In this document: positions 1 to 12,800 of the stretch, one piece after another
Position numbering within the stretch: the first letter of the stretch is position 1
Layout: each line of letters opens with the position of its first letter
Source of the DNA: Dromiciops gliroides
Lineage: Eukaryota > Chordata > Mammalia > Microbiotheria > Microbiotheriidae
Assembly (NCBI RefSeq): GCF_019393635.1
Contig: NC_057863.1
Location: 623,033,791-623,097,790 of the forward strand
Length of the DNA: 64,000 nucleotides
Direction of reading: 5' to 3'
Notes under the pieces: generated by a model
Database searches by the model: none
What the model was told of the DNA's origin: nothing
What the model saw: only the letters and a program-made list of their open reading frames with translations
Made by a program: the position numbers and the translations under genes

Positions 1-75
1 GAGAAGATGAAAAGAAGAGGAAAAGTTGAGCCTCGAACTGGTCCACGTGTCTGCCCCGGTTTTATGAGTTTGTAT

Positions 76-226
76 GGGGGCGGCTGGGTGGCGCAGTGGA
101 TAAAGCACTAGCCTTGAATTCAGGAGTTCCTGAGTACAAATGCGGCCTCAGACACTTGACACTTACTAGCTGTATGACCCTGGACAAGTCACTTAACCCC
201 CACTGCCCCGCAAAAGAAAAGAAAAT
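76..226 (+). repeat. WSINE1-like SINE
   Basis: tRNA-derived body from GGCGCAGTGGATAAAGCAC to CACTGCCCCGCAAAA. Target duplication AGTTTGTATG on both sides. Confidence 0.9.
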
Positions 227-359
227 AGTTTGTATGTCTGTGGTGTCCCGTCCCTCCCCACCCAGAGGGAACATCTTTATGACCAGAATCCTGGTCTGTC
301 TGACTCCTTGTCCCTGTCTACACCATATTCCTCTCATCATTGATCTTTTTCTGTGACTC

Positions 360-900
360 TCATTTCCCGGCACACGTTCCTCTTCTTCACTATGTTTATC
401 TATGCCGGATCTTCACTCACCCTGTTTCCCAAGGACCCAGTTCATTTGCGTGTCCGATTCCTCCCCTCCCTTCTCACATCCGAGTCTCTACTTACTGAGG
501 TCCCAGGATTCTCATCTCTTTCTCCTTCCCTGCCTACTCACAGCCTCCCTGGGATCCTCATCTCAGTCCCATTTGTCTCCAGGACCTTCCTTCATCTGTC
601 TTCCCGCCCCCACCCCCCATTCCCAAGACTTGCATCTATTCATTGCCCCCCCCCCCCATACCCTGGGCTCTTATCTGGGCCCTCCATCTGTCCTTAGGAC
701 CCTCATCTTTCTGCTTCACCCCAAGCCTGTCCCACCCCGCCCCACCCCTCATCCTCACCTGTCTTTCCCCACTACTCTAGGGCTATCCTCGCTGCCCCCC
801 AGGGCTCACCCCCATCTGTCGGTCCGCCCCCTCCACTCCTCCCAGATGCCCCAACTCACTCCGACCCCCGGAGGCACGGCTTCTTTCCCCCTCCCCAGGG
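360..900 (+). repeat. C/T-rich stretch with loosely repeated phrases
   Basis: Recurring CATCT and CCAGGACC/CTGGGCTC phrases about 45-60 bp apart suggest a decayed tandem repeat. It gives rise to open frames at 353-697 and 402-944 that are low-complexity. Confidence 0.35.
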
Positions 901-1030
901 TCAGCTGCCGAGGTAGGCAGGTGGTGTCCGGGCAGAGCGAGTAACGACTGGCAGCGCTCGGCCAGGCTGGTTCAAGTTCGCGCCCCGAGGCCTCGGGGCG
1001 GGCGGGGGCGGGGCTCGAGAACGTGCACAG
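880..1030. promoter_or_regulatory. Small CpG-rich patch, possible promoter
   Basis: Dense CG dinucleotides and a GC box (GGGGCGGGGC near 1004-1013) in a short stretch 2.2 kb past the AGTRAP 3' end. It could be a promoter of a downstream gene or a non-coding RNA, or only a GC-rich relic. Weak. Confidence 0.25.
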
Positions 1031-1824
1031 ATTTGGGGCGTTGCCCAGGCTCTGGTTGGATGCATCTTTGTAAAATGTGTCCCGCTCAGAACTATTCCTG
1101 TTCAAGGTGGGACTAAATGAATGGCTCTTCCCTGGGCCAGTGCCCCCTGCAAACCTCCTCCTTGGGTGCATGCCTGTTCCGGGCACACCAGAGTGCCACA
1201 CGCGACCTGCTGCCAGGTCTGTCGGGCGGTAACCACAAGGTATCTTTGGAGGTAACGTGTGGGCCGTGCCCACGCCACGAAGACATCTCATTCTCCATCG
1301 GAATATAAAGTATCTGACCCTGCTCGGCACTACTGCTCGTGCCCAGCTTCCTGGCACACTGACTTCCAGCCCCTTGGAACCAGCCAAGGACCCTGAGCCG
1401 TCACCTCTGCCTGCCCCACGGTCACGCCTTACGTCGGCTCCCGTTGCTTTGGCTCCATCCTGCTCTTGACCCAGCCCCTTGCCTTGGTCCCCAAAAGGGC
1501 CACTCCTATTCAGTCCCTCAATCAGTCGTCTAGTCCAGACCCCTGGGATTGTTTCCCAACTGATCTTCCTGCCTGCTTTGTTCCTTTCCTGGTGCATCCT
1601 CCTCTCTGATGAGTAAACCTTATTAACATGATATATCGACGGGTTTTATTTCAGTTTTTGTATGTTATAGCAGTTTGGTAAAATCCACAGACCCCTTCTA
1701 AGAATGTTTCTAAAGAAAGGAAGTGTGAAATTTCAGAGGTTAGTGAGACTGTCCATCCAAGTTAACATAGGGGCTTGTGAGCCCTTAGTTCAGATATGCC
1801 TCATGTTACAAATAAATTAATAGA

Positions 1825-1985
1825 ATCATAGATTTAGAGGTAAGCAACCTTGGTGATCTTCTTCCTCATTTTACAGTTAAGGAAACTGAGACTCAGAGGG
1901 TAAGTAACTTACCTAAGGTCACACATACAGTAGGGAACTAAATCAGGATTTGAATCCAATTCCCATATCCTTCCCATAGTAGCAA
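1825..1985 (-). repeat. Old SINE/L3-type remnant
   Basis: GAATCATAGATTTAGAGG then TTTTACAGTTAAGGAAACTGAG and GATTTGAATCC. Confidence 0.55.
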
Positions 1986-3189
1986 GCTGTGGTTGAGTAA
2001 ACACCTGGCTCCCAAGGCTCTCTGCTGGAATCAGTCTTACCCAGATTGGGGATCCCGGCTTCAAAAGGCCAGTTTCCTTCTTCATGATGATGCTCAGCCC
2101 CCCTTCTGCAGGTTCTCCTTAGTCAACCTTGAAAGTGACCACTTCCACTGAAGATTTAAAAAGAATCCCAAACCCCAACCTCCAGTGGCCGGCTCCCCAG
2201 GATTTACTGAATACAAACCACTTCCAAGGCTCCCCACCATCTGGCTTCCATCGTCTCTTTCATCTTCCCCACTTCAAATACTTTCCATCTCAGCCAAACC
2301 AGAGTCCTCTCCATTGTGTCCTGCCCTGGCCCTTCAGATCCGGTGGTCCCTCTGCTCGTGCCCACAAAGCCCAGCCTGGGTACCTCACACCTTCCTGCTG
2401 GGCTGGTGATGCCGCCCCTCTCCCAGTGTCTCGACCTCTCCTTCACTCTCCTTTCCCTCCCAGATCACCCGTGTGAAATCAGTCTTTCCCCTGCACCCCT
2501 AGGCTCTAGGATCCTTGGGTGCAGACGTCCCTGGCAGCTGACACACACTCTTGCTCATCGTGGCACTTAAATTCATTTGAGTAAGGAGCTCTGCTTTCCT
2601 TCGGCTGAACAGGTAGCAGCAACTGTTCTCCGGCCATCAGGAAGCTCCCATGGACACAGGGGCTCCCTTGTTCTCCTGCTCTTTAACCACCTCCCTCAAG
2701 GAATGACAGGAATTTCTCTGGCTGGAGCCCTAATGACCTGCAGGCAAGGGCGAGCCTGAGGCCAGAGGCCATAAACTCAGATGTGGTCTGGGAAGGCTTG
2801 AGGAAAGTCAGGGAGCCAGGCCCCATTATACTTCCAGCCCTTATGATGCTGACCATGACGGATGCTGGGGACTCCGTGTGAACCACTAGTGAGCTGCTCT
2901 CAAACAGGAAGGGTGGGCCAATGGTCTGAGCCTTAGCTGGCGTGTCAGCACGTGTAAGCCAGGCACAGGACCCTGTGAATGACGGGGCCCTCCCCACGAG
3001 GCCGTGGGGCTCCTCGGCTCAGGCAGGGCTGAAGGCCAGGCCGGCGGGGGATCCCAAGCAGGACAGAGGCAGCCTCCCCTCTGTGAATGGCGCCATCCTC
3101 CCAGCACTACCACAGCCCTGGTGCCCATCCCCCTCCCCCCCTGCCATGCTGAGGCCACAATGGGCATGCTGGGGCACAACACGGAGAGC

Positions 3190-3738
3190 CCAGTGATGGT
3201 GGTACTCCTCAAACTTTAATGTCAATGGCAGTGTTTCAGAGGCTGAGGGTTTGTGGTGGAGCTGCTGCCCCTGGGGAGCCATCGATGTGTCTGAGGAAGC
3301 AGCAGTGGGGTTTCCACACCTGGCCTCTAGGGAAACGTTGCCCACCCGGCTGAGGCATGAGAGAACAGTTACCCTCGCCAGCCACACTTGGGGCTACAGA
3401 GACCCTGGCACAGCCTAGGCACTCAGCAGCATGGCCCCAGAGTGGGGACAGACTCAAGCTGTCCAAAGTGCATTAAGGCAGTGGGGTGCCTCTCGAGGGT
3501 AAGACAGACCTTGGGGAGCAGGGTGCTGAGAGGCTGGGGTGCGGCTCTGTCAGAGTTGAGAGAGAGAATATCACTCAGGCACGTGCCTGCCTCACCCAAG
3601 GGAAGCAGAGACAGCAAGACATTACCCAGTGCCGGAACTCAGAGGGCAGGGTGAGGGGGAATGGAGGGAGAGTCTTCAGTGTAGGGGGATGAATGCCCAG
3701 CATCAGAGGAGGAAGAGGAGGGTAAGATCTCGGGGATC
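3190..3738 (-). other. AGTRAP: AGTRAP 3' UTR (predicted)
   Basis: Sequence between the AGTRAP stop and a predicted cleavage site about 20 nt past an ATTAAA. No transposon is obvious in this stretch, unlike most of the window. The length of about 550 nt is an inference. Confidence 0.55.
3215..3220 (-). terminator. AGTRAP: Probable AGTRAP poly(A) signal ATTAAA
   Basis: ATTAAA on the minus strand (TTTAAT on plus), followed 35-45 nt downstream by a GT-rich patch (GTGTTGTG, about 3172-3182) suited to a downstream element. No better hexamer is seen between it and the stop codon. Confidence 0.5.
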
Positions 3739-3857
3739 TCAGTACGGTCGAGCGGCCGGCTTGCTCTCCAGGTCTGCATAGGGGTGCGCCAAGGCGGGGT
3801 CCTCCTGGGAGTCAATGGTCTGATAGGCGCTGCGCTCCTGTGATGGGCCAAGGGACC
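3739..3857 (-). CDS. AGTRAP: AGTRAP coding exon 5 (last)
   Basis: 119 nt including a TGA stop at 3739-3741. Acceptor CCTCTGCAG|GGTCCC. It completes a Gly codon and encodes the cytosolic tail SLGPSQERSAYQTIDS and onward to SKPAARPY. The RSAYQTIDS block is the most conserved part of the family tail; the last 20 residues diverge from human. Confidence 0.96.
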
Positions 3858-6800
3858 CTGCAGAGGTGGGTGGAGGAAGGAGAAGCAGGGCGGGCTCAGT
3901 AAGGGGTTCTCGCCTGAGCCTTCTGCCCAGAGTGTCCTTCCCTCCCCCTGGGAGGGATGTCCCAGTGCTTGATCTTTGTACCCCGAGGCGCAGCCTCATC
4001 CAGCCCTTCCAGCTCCTTCCAGTTAATCGTGGGCCCCGCCCTGCATGGAGGGCTGCTGGCTGGACTAGCACCTGCTGGAATGTCCGCTCCAACAGGAAAT
4101 GCAGCAAGGCCGGACGGGGACTGGGACAGGAAGACACATTTATTAGCGCAAAGCTAAGGGCTTTACAATACTGCTACCTGCCCAGGGGTGAGCCAATGGC
4201 CCTGCTGGCCATCTGGAAGGGACACAGGAAGAATGGCATGGAAAGCAGTGTGGAAGATGGAGATCCTTCCTGCCCTGTCTGACTGAAAGGCCTGTCTGAG
4301 AATAAATGAGACAGTGCAGGGGGGACCACTGTACCTCAAGAGGAAGGTACTTCCACAGGCCCTGCCTCCTCCCACCCTGGGAGGGGACCTGGCAAAGGTC
4401 TGGAGCCTGAATCACGACTGGAGGAGTAGATGACAGAGCTTGGCCTGTATCAGCACCGAGCCCTCAAAGCGAAGCCCTGAGAGGCCAGGCTCGGCCGACA
4501 CCTGAACATTCCTCTCTGGACGCCGGGGTCTTGCCTGACTCCAGGCTAGGACTGTATCTATCCATCAGAGCCAAAGGGAGGGCTGCGGTTTGTCTGTCTG
4601 CTCTTCCTGCTGGGCTAGGGAGAAGAGGTGGCCTAAAAACTAGGGGGCCACCACAGGGAGGAGCAGGAAGTCCGAGGAGGAGGACTGCGGGATGGCCTGG
4701 TGGAAAAGGGAGGTGGTGACTGAGAAGCAGGGCCTGAGAGGCTGGGTTTGGGTGGGAGGGAAGGCCCCAGCCCAGAGTAACAGCCCAGGCACAGCTGGTC
4801 CGCAGACGCCGCAGCCTCACCTATGTTGAGGACGAACTCGCCCCCTCGCTCCTGGTACATGTGGTAGACAAAGATGCAGGACAGGGGCTTCAGCAGGAGG
4901 CTGAAGATGGCCATGCCCGTGCTGAAGCGCTCCGTGTCGGACAGGGCTGCCCTCTGCGGGTAGAAGATGGCGATGTAGATGATGTCCAGAAGGATGGTGA
5001 TGGCCAGGCCAACCAAAAACTGCCAAATACAAAACGCGGGCAGTGCCCGGAGTGTAAGTGCAGGCCCTGCCGGGGCTGGGGGGACCTTTGGGATACAAGG
5101 CCGCAGGCTTCCGGCCTATTCCACGGCAGCAAAGCAGGCCAGGCAGGCCTGAAATACTGGGTGAGTGCCCCGCCCCTGCCTTCTGGGGAGGCCTCATCCC
5201 CTGATGAGTCATAAGGGGTCACCCCATGACCTCCCCCAGGCTTAGAAGAGAAGGTGGCACTCTGTCATTTGCTTGGCCTAAATCACAGTGGATCAGTGGT
5301 TATTTCAAAAGCCTGGGGGTGGGGAAGAACAGGAAGTGTGAGTTACCCTGAGCCTGTGGGGAACTGCTGCCTTTCCTCCCAGGGGGCTGGTGGGGTGTTG
5401 GGGAGCTGGGCAGAGAACGGTCTTTGCTTTGGTCCTCTCCTCTCCACTCCCCTGGGCTTCCAAGATAGCTCACATGCTTCTTTCCAAGGAACTCACAGGG
5501 CCAGGCTGTGCCCACGAGCTGCTGAGTCCTTGAGCCCTCCCTGGTTCAACAGAGAAAACCTTTGGCCTCTGTCTGGAGCATCCCCAAGGCCATACTCTGC
5601 CAGGTATTATTTCCATTTCACAGTTAAAGAACGGAAGCTGGAGAGAGGCGAGGACTCAGGGTCACGGACACTCGGCTGGCCGGCAGTCACCAGGGAGAGC
5701 CTTCTTGCTAAGGAGGCTGCTTCTCCCCTGCTCCCCAGCCTGCACTCATAGACCCAGGAGGGTTCTCGGTCTGCCAGCGTTAAAGATCTTCCCCTGACCC
5801 CCCAACTTTTACCTCCTTGTCTTCCTCCCACAGTAGCCCTGCCACTGACAAATACTGGGATTCTGGGCAGGTTACTTTCAGTTTTGGGGCAACTCTCAGA
5901 GACTGAGAGGTGGGGCAGGTGCCAGCCTACAGGGTAGGGGGAGAATGCACCCTGGAACCCCATGTTTGGTCCCTATCGTTAGCTCCGCTCATAGGCTTCT
6001 GCTTTCTCTCCTGCCGCCCCCAGGCCCACACTGGATCCCCGCGCCTCTCCCCGTCCCTGCTACAAAACTCCACATCCTCCCCCCTTTTCCAATTCAATAA
6101 ACATTCATTTTTTGTTTCGGTTCTTTGTACTGTATCAAGGCTGGAGCCTCCTCTTCTCTTCCTATCCTGTGCTACAGATCTCCTAAGGCCTGGCTTGGAA
6201 CCCATCTCCTTCCCACCAAACGAGCCCCCACTGACTGACTGCCACCTTCCTCACATCCCATCACACTCAGCAATGATCATGACACTTAGAGGGTCTTATT
6301 CTCATCTTGTCACACCAACTAAATCGTGAGCTCCTTAGCGGCTTACTCCCCTCCACCAATGTCTGCCCACACAGGATTGACACTCCAAAATACTTGTCAA
6401 ATGGGTGCATTTCCTGAGCATCCTGTGCTGGGAAGGAGGGTGTGGGCGTCCCTGGCCTTTCCTTCATCAAGAGAAGGTCATTTGATTTGGGGAAAGCAGA
6501 GAAATTTCTCTATACAAGTACTGGCGGTGGAAATGGAGTTGGGTTGGGTTGGTACAGCCAGCCTTGGGAAGGGCCCTTGCCGAGGCCAGATAAACTGAAA
6601 CAAAGAGTATGGCGGCCAGCACTGTGTCCCAGTGGAGAAGCTAGGAGGCTGGGGAAGAGCGCCCAAGAGCTACCGACTGCAGTGCTCTGGAAAAGGCTTT
6701 GAAGATGAAAGTTTGGCCATTAGGGACACACGAAGGAAGGAAAAGCAGGATGGGGAAACTGAAGTCAACAGATATAACTGAATAGATGGAGAGGAAAGAA

Positions 6801-9800
6801 GCTGAGCAGGGCCTGGGAGCATGGCTGGGATCAGGAAATTAATAAAGGATGACCAGGGCTGTCAGCCCCCAGGCACCTTTTATAGGTCTCCCTGGAGTCC
6901 TTCCCCCAATTCCAAAACTCACCATAATTATGGCATCCAGGGAATCTCGTTGAGCAATGGACCACACCCCCAGGGCGAGGACGGTGAAATTAGCCCAGGC
7001 ATAGGAGTTTGAGAATGTATAACAGCCCCTGGCAAAAGAAGCACAGTCAATCCCACCAGATTCCTGCCTGGGAGAGGTTCCTTCTCACTTCTCAGTGTCT
7101 AGTCATACCTCATTAGTCCTCATCTTTTTCTTCTATTATTTTTGAAAGGTACATTTGAGGCCTTTTCTCTTTCTACCAGTTATTTATTTATTTATTACGG
7201 GGCAATGGGGGTTAAGTGACTTACCCAGGGTCACACAGCTGGTACGTGTCAATTGTCTGAGGCCGGATTTGAACTCAGGTACTCCTGAATCCAGGGCCAG
7301 TGTTTTATCCACTGCGCCACCTAGCCACCCCCAGTTATTTCTTTAAACATGACACAACAAAACCCTTCCTGCTACCTGCCCAGACCAAATCTTCCCTTGT
7401 AACCCCAAATCACCCCATATGTGTGACGCTATATAAAATACTCTACCCTAGTAGTCCCCACCTTCTCCCCCAAGGAGGAAGGTCTACTTAATCATCACTT
7501 CTGCAAGCTCATTTCTGGCTTGTCCTGCTACTCAGAATTTGGAAGAATAATGGCAAAGCACTCAGCAGGGTGCCTGGTACACAGCAGGCGCTTAATAAAT
7601 GCTTGTTCCTTCCTTCCTTCCTTTGAGTGACCTTTTCCTTGAGGTGTTGCAGGCGTTGTGTGTATAGTCCTTTGGGTTCTGCTTATTTCAGGCTGAGTCT
7701 GTTGAGGCTAAATCTCATATTTCTCTGAATTCCTCACATTTGTCATTTCTTCCTGCCCCAATAATCTTCTCCCACATTCAGCTGCTATAGGCTAACTTAG
7801 CCCTTCTGTAGCTGACAGCTGTCTGCTTTGTCTCTTGCTCTTGGCTGGCACAAAGAGAGGTGCTACAAATGTTTTGAAATCTGCTGGCCATATGGCTTTG
7901 TCCTTGGTATCGTTGGAGTTTGTGCCCAAAAATGATCCCTAAGTTCAATGGTTTATAGGGACGGTCTGGTCACTCTCCTTACAAAATTCCAAATATGCAA
8001 ACTGGATAAACAGTTCAGTTTTACCAACAATACTTCAGTGGACCGACCGCACCAATACTGACTGTTTACCGCTGTTTGGTTATTTTTGTCAATTTTAAGA
8101 TGAGAGATAAAACCTCAGCATTATATTAATTGAAATTTTTTTTTTATTCCTAGATAGTCTGGAGCATGTTTTCAAACAGACCCCTATAACGAGCAATTCT
8201 TTTTGTTTGTTTTTTGTGGGGCAATGGGGGTTAAGTGACTTGCCCAGGGTCACACAGTAAGTGTCAAGCTTCTGAGGCCGGATTTGAACTCAGGTACTCC
8301 TGAATCCAGGGCCGGTGCTTTATCCACTGCGCCACCTAGCTGCCCCACGAGCAATTCTTTTAAAAATTGTTTCTATCCTTTGACTCCCTGTCTGGGAATG
8401 GATCTTGGTATTATATAATCTCTGTCAATTCCCTGTGCAGGGAGCGGACATTGGACTTTTATTGGTGGTATTTGATCCCAATAGTATTCCCACTCAAAAG
8501 CTTTCAAATGTTGTGTAATTAAGATTGTCCAACTTATCTTTTGGGATTTCCTCTACTCCTTGTTTAGCTATGGATTCTCTTTCTAGCCAGAGTTGTGAAA
8601 AGTACCTCCATCTTGTCTCCTCTGATTTTTCTGTGATAGGATCTTTTGGTGGCATAGTACGATCAAAGCTCATTTTCTGCCAAACTGGTTTCCAGGTTTC
8701 CTAGCAGTTCACGTAAACAATGGAATCTATTCTCTAGGTGATTATGTTCTTCAGTTTATCCAACACCAGTTTGCTGCCTTGGATTGTTTCTGCCTTATCA
8801 ATTTTATTCCACTGTTTTGTTTTATTTTTACCACTGTTATCTGATAATTTGGACGGCATGGCACTAAATCTATAATTAAGGCAGAACGGTCATTTTTATT
8901 ATAGCAATATGGCCTAATCATGAACACCGAGCAGCTTTACACTTACTTAAAACTTCCTCCCTCATTTCTGTACAAAGTGTTTTGTAGGGGGCAGCCAGGT
9001 GGAGCAGTGGATAAAGCACTAGCCCTGGATTCAGGAGGACCTGACTTCAAATCCGAGCTCAGACACTTGACACTAGCTGTGTGACCTTGGGCAAGTCACT
9101 TAACCCTCACTGCCCCACCCTAAAAAAATGTTTTGAAGTTATATTTACGTAAATATTGCACATGTCTCAGTAGGCCAACTCTTGGGTATTTTGTATTTTA
9201 TTTGAATAGAATTTTCCATTATTGCTTCTTCTTGGGTTTTGTTAGCATAGAAATGATGATAATTTCTGTAGATGTATTTTGTTTTCTGCTGGAGTCACAA
9301 AGTCCTGATTTCATACTTGGCCTCTGACACTGCCTAGCTGTGTGACCCTGGGCAAGTCACTTCACCCCGTTTGCCTCTGTTTCCCCACCTTTAAAATGTA
9401 ACAATAGCACCCACTTCCCAGGGTTGTATGAGAATCCTGTTAAAAAAATAATTGTAAGGGGCTTAGCACAGTGCTATTTTCTAAAACTACCAGTTGATAG
9501 ATAAAGTTCTATATAAATAGTAAGCTCTATATCAATGCTAGGCACTATTACTATTATCATTACTTTACAGAAGTATTTATCACAGGTTTTTTGCTACTCT
9601 CCTACAGTTTCCACATACAGTATGCCATCAGGCAAACTGAAAATAAGGAGTCTTTTCTCTGCTCCTCGCCAATGTGATGTATACAGTCTAATTGCTATGA
9701 TTAAAATCTAATATGTGGTCACCTTAAATTAGAAACTCATAGCACCGGTTTTTGGGGCAGTAAGCATTTATTAAAGTCTAACAGGGGTTAGTAAAGAGAA

Positions 9801-12800
9801 CAGGTGGAGTTCAGAAGGAAAGACTCCTTGCACCTGCAGCTGCTCCTCCCTGGATCCACAACGGAAAGAAGGATCCCTGTACCCCTCGAGTGGAAGCTCC
9901 CTGTGGGCCGCCCAGGCACAGTCCCTACACACGGCTCCAAGCTAATGGGCTGCTAGCACGGATTGACATGACTTACAGGCATTTTTATGAACAGATGGAA
10001 CATTTCTATTACTAGATGTAACTTCCGGACACTAGTCACATGCTTTCTCCTCAGGGTGGTGTTGCCCTGGTTTTCACAACGTCTTTCTCAGCAGCTGGGT
10101 AGCACTCTGATTCTCACACCAAAGTTTATGCCTTCAATTTTGTTCTCTTATTTTACTAAGATCCCTAGTATTCTAGAATTGTGTCAAATAATAGTAGGAA
10201 GAGTGGGCTGCTGCATTACTATTGTCTACATCTGTGTTTGGCATTGAGAGTACTGCCTAATTCTTGCTTTTAGATCACAATCAAGAGCCTTCACATTTTT
10301 TTTTAAACATCAATGTATTTAGTTAAAAAAATTTCTTCTGCATCCACTGAAATATTATGTGATTTTTGTCATTTAGGTGATCAACAATGCAAATCATTTT
10401 CTTAATATTGTACCATTTCTTAATATCGTACCCAATCATTTTCTTAATATCATATGCATGGTATGAATTTAATGACTTCCTACTGAATTGTTTACTGGCT
10501 ATGTTGCTGTAACCTTCTTGCAAGGATCTTACTTAAAATGTTTGCATTCATATCATTTGGAAGATTGGTTTATAGCGCTCTGTTTCTGCTTTACTTCTTT
10601 CTGGTTTGCCAAGCTAGGTGGCATAGTGGATGGAGTGCCCACTCTGGAGTCAGGAAGACCTGGCCCTAAGATACCTCCCAGCTCTGTGATCCCGGACAAG
10701 TCACTTCACCACTGTTTGCCTCAGTTTCCTCAATTATAAAATGGGGATAATAATAAAACCTACCTCCCAGGGTTGTTGTGAGGATCAATTGAGATAATAC
10801 CTATGAGGCATTTAGTTGTTATTATCCATCTGATCCAGTTTTGTTTCTCTTGGGCAGTTCATTTACAGCTAGCTTATTTTTTTTTTTAATGGGGCAATGG
10901 GGTTAAGTGACTTGCCCAGGGTCACACAGCCAGTTAAGTGTCAAGTGTCTGAGGCCGGATTTGAACTCAGGTCCTCCTGAATCCAGGGCTGGTGCTTTAT
11001 CCACTGCACCACCTAGCCACCCTCTAGCTTATCTTTAAAAAAAAAAATAAAATAGGGTCACTTCAGATCTTTACTTTGTTCATTTGGATGTTTTGGATTT
11101 TTGTAGATCCTCCTCCACTTCCTTTGAATTCTCAGTTTTGTTGATGTCATTGTGTATGCAGGTTTGGCAATCAGGGTGAAGTGACCTGCCCAGGGTCACA
11201 CAGCTAGTAGAGTATCTGAGGCAAGATTTGAACTCAGGTCCTCCTGAGTTCTCTCTCCATGGTACCACACAGCTGTCCCTTGTTTCTTTTTTTTTTTTTT
11301 TTTGCTGGGCAATGGGGGTTAAGTGACTTGCCCAGGGTCACACAGCTAGTAAGTCAAGTGTCTGAGGCCAGATTTGAACTCAGGTACTCCTGAATCCAAG
11401 GCCGGTGCTTTATCCACTACGCCACCTAGCCGCCCCCTGTCCCTTGTTTCTAATCATTTTTTTCTTTTCCTTCTCTGTTGTGAATTCACCTTGTTTGCTT
11501 TTTACTCAGGCTATTTGAATTCTCCCTCTCTGCTTCTTGGTTCAAGTCAGCTAATGCTTTATCTATCAACTGGTAGTTTTAGACAACAGTCCTTAGTTTT
11601 ATTATTCACATAGTCTATTTTCAAATTTCTCTAGTTTTTGATACTTTTGTATTTTTTCAGGTTATTTTGTTTTTGTGCTGCCTGGTGCTCTCTTTTCCCA
11701 ATGTAGTCGTGTAAGTTTTCAGAGAACTACAGTCTCCTTCCCAAAGTTCTGTAACGTTCCTACTTAAGATGCCTGCTCCCACAGAGGACCCCCCCCCCAA
11801 AAAAAGAAAACTTATTGCCAGATGACTCACCATGTTGTCAGCAGCCAGTGCACCAAAACAATGGCCTATAAGAGGAAAGGGGCAGAAGGAGGAGGAAGAG
11901 TGAGAGATACACAGGTCAGTGAGTCTGAAAATATGGACAAAAGAAAACCGGAGTTATGAGATCCTGGGGGGGGGGGGGGGAACGACAGGATGACGGGACA
12001 CACTCCCCTGCCAGGGAAGCCTGGGAGATGGAAGAGGCCTCGGGACGACTCAGGCTGGGCTCATCTCAATCCCCTCCCTTGTTTCCCTGCCCTTACAGCA
12101 GTCATTCCCATGATACCGAGTGCCTCACTCTAACACTTATGGCAGACCATCTGGCCCCCACGTGGGGCCTCTGAGGTAGATGATCGATTTCAGAATCAGA
12201 AGGCTGTCTGAGCAACAATCTGGGTCAATGCAACTTTAACCAGGAAGTCTGCTGGTTTTTTTTTTCTTTTGTGAAGATGCAGCTTAGGAGAGAAGTTACA
12301 GACTGGGGTCTGGTCCTCCCACCAAAATCAAAGTCCCCTCCAGGCCTCTTACAACACCCAGAATGCCAGGAGTGGGAGGCAGGCCGAATGTCTGGACTTC
12401 CTCTCTGGTGGCAGAGGTTTGGATCCACAAGGCCCCTGGATGAGGGGGGCCTGGCCAGGGGCAGAACTGCGGAGCATCAGTCCCAGCTCCAATCAGCAAA
12501 ACCAGGGACTGCCAACTGAAGAAGGGACCGGGATGATGTCTACATGCCTTCCAGCCCCGAGAGTCTAACTTTCCCTTTTAGTAAGGAGGAAGCTGAGGCA
12601 GCATGAGGCTGAGGACCGGGGCCAAGGCACACTGTGAGAGGAGGGACAGGGAGGGCTAGCAGCCACATCTCCTGGCTCCCTGCTGAGCTTGGAAGGAATT
12701 GAAGGGTTGAGGTATTCTGGCCTCCTGCCCAAACCCATTTCCCCACTAAGTAACATCGAGGCTTTATTCTGGCTTCTCAGTGTTTCTCAACTGGCACTGA

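Larger units (their letters stand above)
226..3190. other. Flank downstream of AGTRAP; no gene recognised
   Basis: Contains a C/T-rich stretch (about 360-900) with loosely repeated CTCATCT/CCAGGA phrases, a CpG-rich patch (880-1030), an old SINE/L3 remnant (1825-1985) and otherwise unremarkable sequence. A 263-codon open frame on minus (1597-806) crosses it but has no recognisable domain. In human the next gene on this side is C1orf167; I see no exon of it that I can defend. Confidence 0.5.
7640..11700 (-). mobile_element. Old L1 (ORF2 portion), minus strand, heavily interrupted
   Basis: Plus-strand text follows the antisense of mammalian L1 ORF2 in the right order. Examples: GGCATGGCACTAAATCTATAA near 8852 (the IPIKLP-type region), TTCTGCATCCACTGAAATAT near 10333, and GGAAGATTGGTTTATAGCGC near 10559. 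Interruptions are SINEs at 8200, 8987, 9295, 10600, 10876, 11165 and 11287 and the LTR at 9673-10118. It runs in the same sense as AGTRAP. Many stops and indels; the low-coordinate boundary is uncertain. Confidence 0.7.
7029..11830 (-). other. AGTRAP: AGTRAP intron 2
   Basis: Built mainly from an old L1 in the same orientation as the gene, broken up by a solo LTR (9673-10118), five young SINEs and older SINEs. Almost all of its length is accounted for by mobile elements. Confidence 0.8.

Noticed and set aside
895-915. 14-nt microexon (CCCCAG then GTAGGC) in the CpG patch
   Set aside because: Consensus splice dinucleotides at this spacing occur by chance and no partner exons were found.
806-1597. 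263-codon open frame on the minus strand
   Set aside because: No recognisable domain, no supporting splice or codon pattern, and it crosses a GC-rich patch where stop codons are rare by chance.
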